Assembly (NCBI GenBank): GCA_947630865.1
Contig: CANRJE010000089.1
Coordinates: 1-5,254, forward strand
Length of the DNA: 5,254 nucleotides
DNA from: an uncultured Bacilli bacterium
Lineage (GTDB): Bacteria > Bacillota_I > Bacilli_A > RF39 > UBA660
Direction: 5' to 3'
Numbering within the stretch: position 1 is the first letter of the stretch; the number at the start of each line of letters is the position of its first letter. The translations under genes were made by a program, and so were the position numbers. A model generated the notes under the pieces. It was not told the origin of the DNA. It saw only the letters and a program-made list of their open reading frames with translations, and ran no database searches. Of the stretch, positions 1 through 5,254 are shown piece by piece.

Positions 1-91
1 CTGTAGGTCCACAAGTATACATTTTAACTTCATTTGGCTTATTTGGAATAAATTCTTCTATTTTTCTTGTTAAGGTATTGTAAAACTTCAT
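1..91 (-). CDS. cysS: Cysteinyl-tRNA synthetase, N-terminal fragment (runs off the window)
   Basis: Reading from ATG at 91-89 toward position 1 gives 30 codons plus one base, open at the edge. The peptide begins MKFYNTLTRKIEEF and ends VKMYTCGPT. This matches the start of class I cysteinyl-tRNA synthetases, which charge tRNA-Cys with cysteine in the cytoplasm: an N-terminal YNTLTR-x-K/I-EEF segment, then MY-x-CGPTVY. The cysteine at residue 27 corresponds to the first zinc ligand of the family (Cys28 in the E. coli enzyme), which helps select cysteine over serine. The HIGH and KMSKS motifs lie outside the window. The start is fixed by a strong ribosome binding site, GAGGTGA, four bases upstream. 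The gene has its own promoter just before it, so it need not be co-transcribed with the acetyltransferase gene upstream. The fragment is short, but its identity is clear from the motif. Confidence 0.93.
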   Translation of the reverse strand, partial: MKFYNTLTRKIEEFIPNKPNEVKMYTCGPT

Positions 92-95
92 AAAA

Positions 96-102
96 TCACC
101 TC
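96..102 (-). promoter_or_regulatory. Ribosome binding site of cysS
   Basis: On the minus strand the sequence GAGGTGA, followed by TTTT and then ATG, is a near-perfect complement to the 3' end of 16S rRNA. It fixes the ATG at 91-89 as the cysS start. Confidence 0.85.
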
Positions 103-117
103 ACCCTTTATAGTCAT

Positions 118-146
118 ATTATATACTTTTAATAAGAAAAAGACAA
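118..146 (-). promoter_or_regulatory. Sigma-A-type promoter of cysS, overlapping the upstream terminator
   Basis: On the minus strand, TTGTCT (141-146, four of six matches to TTGACA) is followed by exactly 17 bases and TATAAT (118-123, six of six). Initiation is expected near 111-112, giving a leader of about 20 bases that contains little more than the ribosome binding site. The -35 box is built from the 3' arm of the acetyltransferase terminator stem, and the spacer covers its T-tract. So short a leader leaves no room for a T-box riboswitch, although T-boxes control cysS in many Bacillota. This is motif evidence only. Confidence 0.65.
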
Positions 147-163
147 GGCATCTCTTGTCTTTT
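133..163 (-). terminator. Rho-independent terminator of the acetyltransferase gene
   Basis: A perfect 10-bp stem (138-147 pairing with 154-163, sequence AAAAGACAAG) encloses a six-base loop. In the minus-strand transcript it is followed by U-rich UUUUUCUU (the U's begin inside the stem). It lies about 50 bp past the TAA of the acetyltransferase gene. The bases between them (164-211) hold nothing else I recognise. On the plus strand the stem is followed by a shorter, interrupted T run, so the minus orientation is preferred. Confidence 0.75.
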
Positions 164-211
164 CACTAAATCTTCACATTTATCTAAAAATATTAAAAAG
201 CATTTATTAAC

Positions 212-1711
212 TTATTTTCTTAACATTTTATTTTTTACTTCAGGTTCTGTTTTTGTGTAATAATGCATGTTATGTAATTCTCCATTAGCAAAATATGAAT
301 TAATTCTAATACCATTAAAATCAGCTACTTTTTCATGTAATTTAAGTGATGGTTTATTAAATTCAAAAATTTGACTAGTAATCGTTACATATCCAAGTCT
401 AAATAATTCATCATAAAAAGCATTAACTATTCTTGTTCCTAATCCAAATCCTTGAAAATTAGGTGATATTCCCATTTCAATTTCAACATGTCTACCTTCT
501 TGTCTTAAAATATTAACATATCCTGCATAATTTCCAAAATTATCAACTAAAAGATATGAAAAATTTAAAACACTTTTATAAATGCCATACTTTTCATTTC
601 CTCTTTGAAGAAAATATTTATCTTCTCCTAAAGGAATTGTAAATTTATTTCTATTTTGCATAGCTTCAATATGTCCATCAACTAAATGATTGAAATCTAA
701 TCCTAAACTTAAAGCACTTCTTGGTCTTATTAATTTAAAATTTGTTATTCCTAACTCTATTACCTCTTGATAATTATCACTTACTTTTTTAGAAGGAACA
801 GGAACACTTGAATACAAATTAGATTCTATTTTTTCTAATTCATAATTATCACTTATATGTTGATATAAATTACTGCTAACTAATTGATTATTAAGTTCTG
901 ATGCAGCCCCAATTTCTGCAAATTTTTTCATACTAGATAGATTTAAAATACTTTCATCTAACGTTCCACTTAAAGCTTTAGCATTGATATTATAAAAGTA
1001 AATTTCATGAGCATATTCTAAATATTCATCAATAACCATTTCTCCAAATTCATTGATTAATTCATTACCAAGATTTGGATTTAAATAGAAACTTAAACTT
1101 GCTCTTCTATTAGCAGGACTTACATTAGTTAACCCAATTACTCCTACAAATTTGTGATTGATATAAATACTTCTCATATAGTTTAATTTAGGATTATAAC
1201 CCCAACTATTAACTTCTGATAATTCTTTTTTGGTAGGTATATCTTTAATATATCTTTTAGGAATAAGTATTTTTCTCTCTTCTTTAAAAGGTCTTAAACC
1301 TTGATATTTATTTTTATAGTAACTTTTAATGTTTTTAATTACCGAAATATTTAAACTTGATTCTAAATACTCAATATAAGTATCAACAATAATATCATAA
1401 TCTTCTTTTTTCATATTAGAATTCATTGATACTAAAAGATTAGCTTCTCCTTTTAAAGCATCATAATCAGAAATTCCAATATATCCAATATAAGTATCTG
1501 TTAATTCATTTTCACTTTTTCTTTTAATAATAGCAGCCCTATAATTATATGGCATAGATGATATTTTCTCTTCTATTTCTTCTTCTTTTAAACCTAATTT
1601 TTTTAAATATGCTTTGGTTGTCTCAAGATATACATCAAAACTACCAAGTTCATAATCCTTAATATTTAATTTACTAATAAATTTCTTATTTTCATTTATT
1701 GTAGTCTCCAC
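212..1711 (-). CDS. GNAT-family N-acetyltransferase with three GNAT-like units
   Basis: A 499-residue protein whose C-terminal domain (about 320-488) is a GNAT acetyltransferase, which moves an acetyl group from acetyl-CoA to an amine. After the strand around 393-414 comes the pyrophosphate-binding motif Q-x-x-G-x-G (QGFGLG, 420-425), then helix 426-439. The later EFNKPSLKLHEKVADF stretch (450-465) has the N-x-x-S-x-x-L spacing of RimJ/RimL-type enzymes. Two earlier stretches, about 16-130 (IGYIGI at 75-80, then an acidic strand) and about 160-268 (FVGVIGL at 188-194, then NRRASLSFYLNPN), look like the same fold without the Q-x-x-G-x-G loop. They are probably degenerate non-catalytic copies. 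An ordinary GNAT is 140-200 residues, so this is about three times the usual size. No signal peptide or membrane helix is seen, so it is likely cytoplasmic. The start is GTG, chosen because AGAGGTGG lies six bases upstream; the next in-frame Met is residue 53 and lacks such a site. The substrate cannot be told: protein N-terminus, antibiotic and small amine are all possible. Confidence 0.85.
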   Translation of the reverse strand: METTINENKKFISKLNIKDYELGSFDVYLETTKAYLKKLGLKEEEIEEKISSMPYNYRAAIIKRKSENELTDTYIGYIGISDYDALKGEANLLVSMNSNMKKEDYDIIVDTYIEYLESSLNISVIKNIKSYYKNKYQGLRPFKEERKILIPKRYIKDIPTKKELSEVNSWGYNPKLNYMRSIYINHKFVGVIGLTNVSPANRRASLSFYLNPNLGNELINEFGEMVIDEYLEYAHEIYFYNINAKALSGTLDESILNLSSMKKFAEIGAASELNNQLVSSNLYQHISDNYELEKIESNLYSSVPVPSKKVSDNYQEVIELGITNFKLIRPRSALSLGLDFNHLVDGHIEAMQNRNKFTIPLGEDKYFLQRGNEKYGIYKSVLNFSYLLVDNFGNYAGYVNILRQEGRHVEIEMGISPNFQGFGLGTRIVNAFYDELFRLGYVTITSQIFEFNKPSLKLHEKVADFNGIRINSYFANGELHNMHYYTKTEPEVKNKMLRK

Positions 1712-1717
1712 ACTAAA

Positions 1718-1735
1718 CCACCTCTAAAGCTAGAG
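1718..1735 (-). promoter_or_regulatory. Ribosome binding site of the acetyltransferase, with a small hairpin
   Basis: The minus strand reads AGAGGTGG (1718-1725), then six bases, then the GTG start; this site decides the start. Just upstream, CTCTA (1731-1735) can pair with TAGAG (1722-1726) over a four-base loop, so the hairpin would cover part of the binding site. The stem is only 5 bp and weak. It matters mainly for longer transcripts that read through from the upstream gene. Confidence 0.6.
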
Positions 1736-1736
1736 T

Positions 1737-1765
1737 ATTATATCATAATATTTTTTATTTAGCAA
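1737..1765 (-). promoter_or_regulatory. Sigma-A-type extended -10 promoter of the acetyltransferase gene
   Basis: On the minus strand, TTGCTA (1760-1765, four of six) is followed by a 17-base spacer and TATAAT (1737-1742, six of six). The -10 is preceded by TGA, giving the extended form TGATATAAT. The -35 box lies inside the last codons of the preceding gene. Initiation is expected near 1730. The -10 region sits in an AT-only inverted repeat (arms 1736-1741 and 1745-1750, three-base centre), which might be an operator or might be chance in such AT-rich DNA. Confidence 0.6.
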
Positions 1766-2525
1766 CTTTTTCTATCGTTTTACTTATTTCTATATTTTCT
1801 AAGTCATAAGGATAAACTGTTAAACTATTATTTTTGTATTTATTTTTTTTACCTAATGAAGAAATAGTTTCTATAAATTCTTTTTCAGCATTATTATTTT
1901 TCTTTCTAGTTATAAAATCAATTGGACTTCGATATCTATTTTTATATTTATTTTGTTCTTCAAGTGTTATTTCTTTAATATCTCTAATTGTAACACCAAT
2001 CTCATCCATACTTTTTACTTTTAAATCTGATTTACTAAGAGCAACATATTCTAATAATCCATCTTCTGAAATGCTACTTTTTAAATAATATTCTGTTTCA
2101 AGATTATTCAAAGTAACAATTGGAAAGTAAAGACCTGTATGATATTCTTTACCATAAAAGTTACCATAAGAATCTCTAACTAATGTAAAACATATTTCTA
2201 TATTTTCTCTAGGTTCCATTTCCATATATATTGTTTCTTTAGGAAATAGTTTAACTAATATTTTTAATATATCTTCTCTAGTTGCTCTTAAACCTAACTT
2301 TCCATTTTCATTATCAGTTCCATAATCAAGTGATACTAAAGCTCTCAAATAATTTCTTAAAGTTTCTATTTCAAAGGGAGTGTAATTATCAGCATTTAAA
2401 AACTTCATATCTTGATTTTTACTATTATAAATAGCTAAGGTTCTTTCTAATATTATATCTTTACTTTTCTCTAAAACATTAAGCTTTCCTTTGTATAATT
2501 TTTGATTATTATCGCGTCTTTCCAT
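1755..2525 (-). CDS. Hypothetical soluble protein, downstream partner of the transglutaminase-like gene
   Basis: A 256-residue protein that I do not recognise. It has no signal peptide, no hydrophobic segment long enough for a membrane helix, no tryptophan and a single cysteine (112), so a cytoplasmic location is likely. Residues 50-95 look mostly helical (TPFEIETLRNYLRALVSLDYG and onward). Residues 98-165 alternate strand-like stretches (IYMEMEPRENIEICFTLV, then a Gly/Tyr-rich GNFYGKEYHTGLYF turn region). Residues 172-195 are charged and probably helical. The last 60 residues are rich in Lys and Asn (RKKNNNAEK; GKKNKYKNN) and look flexible. The ATG is supported by GAGG (2530-2533) at a rather short four-base spacing. 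The gene starts 29 bp after the stop of the transglutaminase-like gene with no terminator or clear promoter between them, so the two are probably co-transcribed. A functional link is only inferred from position. Its reading frame is open throughout with good coding character, so it is real rather than a chance ORF. Confidence 0.8.
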   Translation of the reverse strand: MERRDNNQKLYKGKLNVLEKSKDIILERTLAIYNSKNQDMKFLNADNYTPFEIETLRNYLRALVSLDYGTDNENGKLGLRATREDILKILVKLFPKETIYMEMEPRENIEICFTLVRDSYGNFYGKEYHTGLYFPIVTLNNLETEYYLKSSISEDGLLEYVALSKSDLKVKSMDEIGVTIRDIKEITLEEQNKYKNRYRSPIDFITRKKNNNAEKEFIETISSLGKKNKYKNNSLTVYPYDLENIEISKTIEKVAK

Positions 2526-2554
2526 AGTTCCTCTTTTCTTTTTGATCAGTTATT

Positions 2555-3730
2555 TTATTCTTCAAGTGGGTGTTTCTCTCCTCCTAAAATTCCTGCCTGA
2601 GAATCTAAAATAATCCATTTTCCATCTATTAATACTTTATTCCATTGATGTGTCCATAAATCTTTATTTACATGTTGACTTTTAAGACCTGCTGCATCAC
2701 ATAATAAGGTTACAGCTTTGCATCTACCTGAACATGCTGCAATTTTTAATACTAAAGCTGCATACGCTTCATTACCATAGTTTTTCTTATAGGCTTCTGC
2801 ACTTTGATTTGTTTGAACATCAACGTTTTCATAGATATACATCATTATAGCATAAGCTTTATCATAATCGCTCATACCAGGCTTAATAATCTTGGCAACT
2901 ACTCTTTTAGCTTCTGCTTTAGCTAAACTTAGTCTACCAGCAACTGTACTTGTTGAGCTTCCACTTGAAGAACTACTTTTATTGCTAGTAGAACTTTTTT
3001 TACTTGTTGTTCCTTTACTTCCACTTGAAGTAGTTGTCTTTTTCTCTTTTACAGTAACTGTAAATTCTTTTGTTGTTTCATTACCGTTTTTATCAGTAGC
3101 AATTATTTTAATTTTATAAGTACCAGCTTTTTTAGTATCAACCGTACCATCTATTTTAAACTCTAATTCTCCATCAACCAAATCACTAGCTTTAATTCCG
3201 GATTTTAAATCTATTTTATCACCTACTGTTATGGTTTTATCTTTATAGCCTGTAATTTCAGGACTTTTAGTATCCTCAACTTTTAATTTTAGTTCTTTAG
3301 ATACTTTAATTTTAGCTGTTTTTTCTTTAATAATTTTATATTTATAATTTTTTTCTAATTCAAACTTTACTTTAATTTCTCCAACTGTATCAAATAGGTA
3401 TTCTGAATCTTCTTTTAATTCTTCGGAATCTACCGTTAATTTTATTTTTATATCATCTATTTCTTCTGTTTTAAGATATTTATTTAAAAATTCTTCATAC
3501 GACCAACTAGTCCCATATTCAAGTATATCATCAAAATTTAAGATTGTATTCTTTAAATCTTTTTCAATATTTTGAATTTCTAAATTAACTTTTTTTAGTT
3601 TATCATGGTATAAATAGTAACCAATTCCTCCTAATATTAAAACTAAAATCGTAACAATAAGCAAGATTATTAAAATTATTTTCTTTTTGGATTTTTTTAT
3701 TTTTTTATCCTTTTTATCTTTCCTTTTCAT
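2555..3730 (-). CDS. Membrane-anchored Ig-like protein with C-terminal transglutaminase-like domain
   Basis: A 391-residue protein. A very Lys-rich start (1-17) precedes one hydrophobic helix (18-41) with no signal-peptidase-like site, so it reads as an N-in anchor with the rest outside the cell. Residues 48-150 are strand-rich and probably an Ig-like module. Residues 152-228 (DTKSPEITGY, VDGELEF, AGTYKIKIIATDKNGN) are a typical DUF5011-type bacterial Ig-like domain. Residues 229-262 are a Ser/Thr/Lys/Gly linker. Residues 263-391 are a transglutaminase-like domain: nucleophile Cys333 in ACSGRC, His361 in THQWNKV, Asp376 in WIILDSQAG. The Cys-His-Asp triad is therefore complete, which is consistent with activity. 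The usual C-x-G-Y-A signature reads C-S-G-R-C here. Family members cross-link or hydrolyse peptide bonds in proteins or the cell wall; which applies here cannot be told. There is no LPXTG. The ATG has AGGAG five bases upstream, and a promoter lies just before it. The gene heads a likely two-gene operon with the unknown 256-residue protein. Confidence 0.88.
   Translation of the reverse strand: MKRKDKKDKKIKKSKKKIILIILLIVTILVLILGGIGYYLYHDKLKKVNLEIQNIEKDLKNTILNFDDILEYGTSWSYEEFLNKYLKTEEIDDIKIKLTVDSEELKEDSEYLFDTVGEIKVKFELEKNYKYKIIKEKTAKIKVSKELKLKVEDTKSPEITGYKDKTITVGDKIDLKSGIKASDLVDGELEFKIDGTVDTKKAGTYKIKIIATDKNGNETTKEFTVTVKEKKTTTSSGSKGTTSKKSSTSNKSSSSSGSSTSTVAGRLSLAKAEAKRVVAKIIKPGMSDYDKAYAIMMYIYENVDVQTNQSAEAYKKNYGNEAYAALVLKIAACSGRCKAVTLLCDAAGLKSQHVNKDLWTHQWNKVLIDGKWIILDSQAGILGGEKHPLEE
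2958..3030 (-). repeat. 13-bp direct repeat inside the Ser-rich linker
   Basis: The 13-mer CTTCCACTTGAAG occurs exactly at 2958-2970 and again at 3018-3030 on the plus strand. The spacing is 60 bp, so both copies are in the same reading frame and encode Ser/Gly linker residues of the transglutaminase-like protein. The surrounding codons are also repetitive (ACTTGTTG at 2948 and 3002). This looks like internal duplication or slippage that can lengthen or shorten the linker without breaking the frame. Confidence 0.55.
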
Positions 3731-3735
3731 TACTT

Positions 3736-3740
3736 CTCCT
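3736..3740 (-). promoter_or_regulatory. Ribosome binding site of the transglutaminase-like gene
   Basis: The minus strand reads AGGAG, then AAGTA, then ATG at 3730-3728. This is a standard strong site with five-base spacing and it fixes the start ahead of the Lys-rich N-terminus. Confidence 0.8.
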
Positions 3741-3750
3741 ATTTAATTTC

Positions 3751-3779
3751 ATTTTAGTACCATGTTTTTTATTTGTAAA
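3751..3779 (-). promoter_or_regulatory. Sigma-A-type promoter of the transglutaminase-like operon
   Basis: On the minus strand, TTTACA (3774-3779, five of six) is followed by exactly 17 bases and TAAAAT (3751-3756, five of six). Initiation is expected near 3744, giving a leader of roughly 14 bases. It sits between the terminator of the preceding gene and this gene, as a promoter for an independent unit should. The rest of the gap (3780-3812) is A/T-rich with no structure I can name. Confidence 0.6.
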
Positions 3780-3812
3780 TATTTAATCCCTAAAAAAGAA
3801 AAAAATTTACGT

Positions 3813-3844
3813 AAAAAAAAGGAATATTAAAATTATTAATATTC
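3813..3844 (-). terminator. Rho-independent terminator of the surface-protein gene
   Basis: A perfect 9-bp stem (GAATATTAA, 3822-3830, pairing with 3836-3844) has a five-base loop. In the minus-strand transcript it is followed by one C and eight U's (from 3820-3813). It begins three bases after the stop codon of the surface-protein gene. The stem is AT-rich and so not very stable, but the long U tract is typical. It separates this gene from the transglutaminase operon. Confidence 0.78.
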
Positions 3845-3847
3845 TCT

Positions 3848-5254
3848 TTATATAATAAGTTCATAAGGATTATTAATAGAGCCATCTCCTCTAGTTATTT
3901 TAACATCACTTTTTAAATACAAAGTTGGACGTACTCGATTACGATTAGAAGGGAGAATATTGATACCTACAATATTGTCATTAGTCCAAAGAGTGACATA
4001 ATTCGATGCATTAGAAGATGGTGACAAAAGCCACTCATAGCTAATATGATTTGCTGTTTGGGCTAACCAACTTGTTTTAGCTGCTTCTGTACCATATATA
4101 TTAAGTGTTGTTTCATTCCAATAACTACTATATGTTGAAAATCCGTAATCACTTGGATATAATAAGGCTATCTTTCCTATCCATGTTGCTTGATTACCAT
4201 ACCATACTTTACATCCGTTTTCATTTTCAGATTTTCCAGTATTGTCAACACAACTTTCTACATTTCTTTCATTAGCATAAGATTTTTTTGGTGTATCACT
4301 ACTATAAGTAATTGTTCCTAAATAATATTTGATATCTTTTATCATATCTTTTGAATTTTTACTTAAGTAACTCATATAACCATCACTTGGTTGCTTTGTT
4401 TCTTTTTCACTTCCTGCATTTAACCAATATTGTAATCCTGCTGTTGCCCAATCATTATAATTCGTTACACTTGTCTTATTGTTCCAATAAGCAGTAACAC
4501 TATCACCTTTTATATTATATATTTCTTCATTTACAGTATAAGTTTCTGGAAATACATTATTTAATACTTCATTTCTTACTATTTTAATTTCTTCTTCGTC
4601 ATTTTCATCTTTAAATACTCCAATTATTCTCCATAATTCATCATTAAATGTTACATAATTATTAACATTAAGTCCAGAATACCTGTATTCTCTTATTTCT
4701 TCATTATTATTTTCTTTATATAAATCTCCTTTCTGATTAACTGCTACTAACCCACCTGTAAAATCTTCTTTACTACCTGAATAATTACTTACTAACTTTG
4801 ATTTTACTTCTTCTACAAAGTTATTTTCATGTTTATCATCTTGATATAATTCTACATTTATACTTCCATAATATGTTTTATTTAATATCTCTTCTCCTCC
4901 TTCAGAATCTAACCATAGTTTTAAATAGATTATTTTACTATTTCCTACTTTTAAATCGTATCCTGTATATATTATATCTTTATCATTTTCTAAAGTATCA
5001 CTTACTTGATATCTTTTATTATCAATTTCACTTACACTATATTTTATATATTTATTCTCTAATGTTGATTCTTTATTTATATCATTTATTAATTTTACTT
5101 CATATTTTCCTATATCTATTGTTCCTGTATTTTCTAAAGTTATTTTTACTTCCTGATTTGAAAATCCTTCTTCATCGCTTTTTGGTAGTTCTTCTCCTAA
5201 ATTTATTCCTTTATCTATTTCTATTTTCATATTTAAGTTTCCTGTTGCAACTGT
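3848..5254 (-). CDS. Secreted/surface protein with TasA-like and DUF6273-like domains, 5' part missing
   Basis: The frame is open to the window edge: eight codons (TVATGNLN) precede the ATG at 5230. That Met has only GGA about nine bases upstream, and the protein reads smoothly through it, so it is probably internal. Residues below count from it; 468 codons are visible. Residues 1-130 (TGNLNMKIEID, LPKSDEEGF, KITLENTGTID) resemble the beta-sandwich of TasA/camelysin-like secreted proteins, whose signal peptide would be off the window. Residues 145-460 resemble DUF6273-type domains: LVAVNQKGDLY, then NNYVTFNDELWRIIGVF (191-206), YNDWATAGLQYWLNAG (258-273), WIGKIALLYPSDYGF (350-364), EWLLSPSS (399-406) and the closing VRPTLYLKSDVKI (433-445) with GDGSINNPYEL. 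Cys328 and Cys340 are the only cysteines and could form a disulfide. It is aromatic- and Asn-rich, with no catalytic motif that I recognise. Likely a cell-surface or matrix protein; the ligand is unknown. A terminator follows immediately. The 3' end differs in base and codon use from the rest. Confidence 0.8.
   Translation of the reverse strand, partial: TVATGNLNMKIEIDKGINLGEELPKSDEEGFSNQEVKITLENTGTIDIGKYEVKLINDINKESTLENKYIKYSVSEIDNKRYQVSDTLENDKDIIYTGYDLKVGNSKIIYLKLWLDSEGGEEILNKTYYGSINVELYQDDKHENNFVEEVKSKLVSNYSGSKEDFTGGLVAVNQKGDLYKENNNEEIREYRYSGLNVNNYVTFNDELWRIIGVFKDENDEEEIKIVRNEVLNNVFPETYTVNEEIYNIKGDSVTAYWNNKTSVTNYNDWATAGLQYWLNAGSEKETKQPSDGYMSYLSKNSKDMIKDIKYYLGTITYSSDTPKKSYANERNVESCVDNTGKSENENGCKVWYGNQATWIGKIALLYPSDYGFSTYSSYWNETTLNIYGTEAAKTSWLAQTANHISYEWLLSPSSNASNYVTLWTNDNIVGINILPSNRNRVRPTLYLKSDVKITRGDGSINNPYELII

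Noticed and set aside
92..211. T-box riboswitch ahead of cysS
   Set aside because: A promoter fits just 20 bases before the start region and the gap is only 120 bp. No T-box-like conserved block is seen, and the one hairpin present is better explained as the terminator of the preceding gene.
1736..1756. AT-rich hairpin followed by six T's on the plus strand, resembling a plus-strand terminator
   Set aside because: No plus-strand gene ends there. The stem is only A-T pairs apart from the loop, and the bases are accounted for by the acetyltransferase promoter.
1834..2088. Plus-strand open frame of 84 codons
   Set aside because: It lies wholly inside the 256-residue minus-strand gene. Its protein is a Phe/Leu/Ser-rich string, as expected from the complement of Lys/Asn/Glu codons, and I see no ribosome binding site for it.
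2892..3119. Plus-strand open frame of 75 codons that looks like a hydrophobic membrane protein
   Set aside because: It is the complement of the Ser/Lys/Thr linker and Ig-like region of the transglutaminase-like gene. The Leu/Val runs come from that coding bias, not from a real membrane protein.
5228..5230. ATG as the start of the surface-protein gene
   Set aside because: The frame continues upstream to the window edge with sensible residues (TVATGNLN), and only a weak GGA precedes this ATG. The protein would also lack a signal peptide if it began here. An internal methionine is more likely.
3848..5254. Complete diversity-generating retroelement
   Set aside because: No reverse transcriptase, template repeat or accessory gene is in the window, and I cannot identify a template for the 3' patch. 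It is kept only as one hypothesis for the codon shift.
1..5254. Mycoplasma-type code with TGA as tryptophan
   Set aside because: The tryptophan codons I checked in the surface-protein and transglutaminase-like genes are TGG, and all long frames end in TAA without needing TGA read-through.
1..5254. CRISPR array, insertion sequence, tRNA or rRNA genes
   Set aside because: I found no regularly spaced repeats, no transposase-like protein or terminal inverted repeats, and no tRNA- or rRNA-like segment. The intergenic gaps are too short for most of these.

Overview
The window is very AT-rich. Every supportable gene lies on the minus strand, with clear GAGG-type ribosome binding sites, TAA stops, TGG (not TGA) for tryptophan, and recognisable sigma-A-type promoters. 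This fits a low-GC Bacillota (Firmicutes) genome with the standard genetic code, possibly one of the uncultured gut Bacilli lineages. That placement is inferred from composition and gene types, not demonstrated.

In transcription order (right to left), four groups appear. (1) 5254-3848 is the 3' part of a gene for a modular, probably secreted or surface protein. It has a TasA/camelysin-like beta-sandwich segment followed by a Trp/Tyr/Asn-rich C-terminal domain of the DUF6273-like kind, and a strong intrinsic terminator follows at once. (2) 3730-2555 is a membrane-anchored extracellular protein: one N-terminal transmembrane helix, Ig-like modules, a Ser/Thr/Lys linker and a C-terminal transglutaminase/protease-like domain with a complete Cys-His-Asp triad. 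It has its own promoter and is followed 29 bp later by (3) 2525-1755, a soluble protein I do not recognise. These two look like an operon. (4) 1711-212 is a GNAT-family acetyltransferase of 499 residues that reads as three successive GNAT-like units, only the last with an intact acetyl-CoA-binding motif. It starts with GTG and has its own promoter, whose -35 box sits in the end of the preceding gene. A terminator follows, and that terminator overlaps the promoter of the last gene, cysS (cysteinyl-tRNA synthetase), of which only the first 30 codons are in the window.

No mobile element, CRISPR array, structural RNA gene or convincing defence system is visible. The points most worth a second look are the sharp change in base and codon use near the 3' end of the surface-protein gene, the three-unit acetyltransferase, the transglutaminase-like gene with its unknown partner, and the overlapped terminator/promoter ahead of cysS. 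No stretch over 300 bases lacks a gene; the gaps are 120, 43, 29 and 117 bp.
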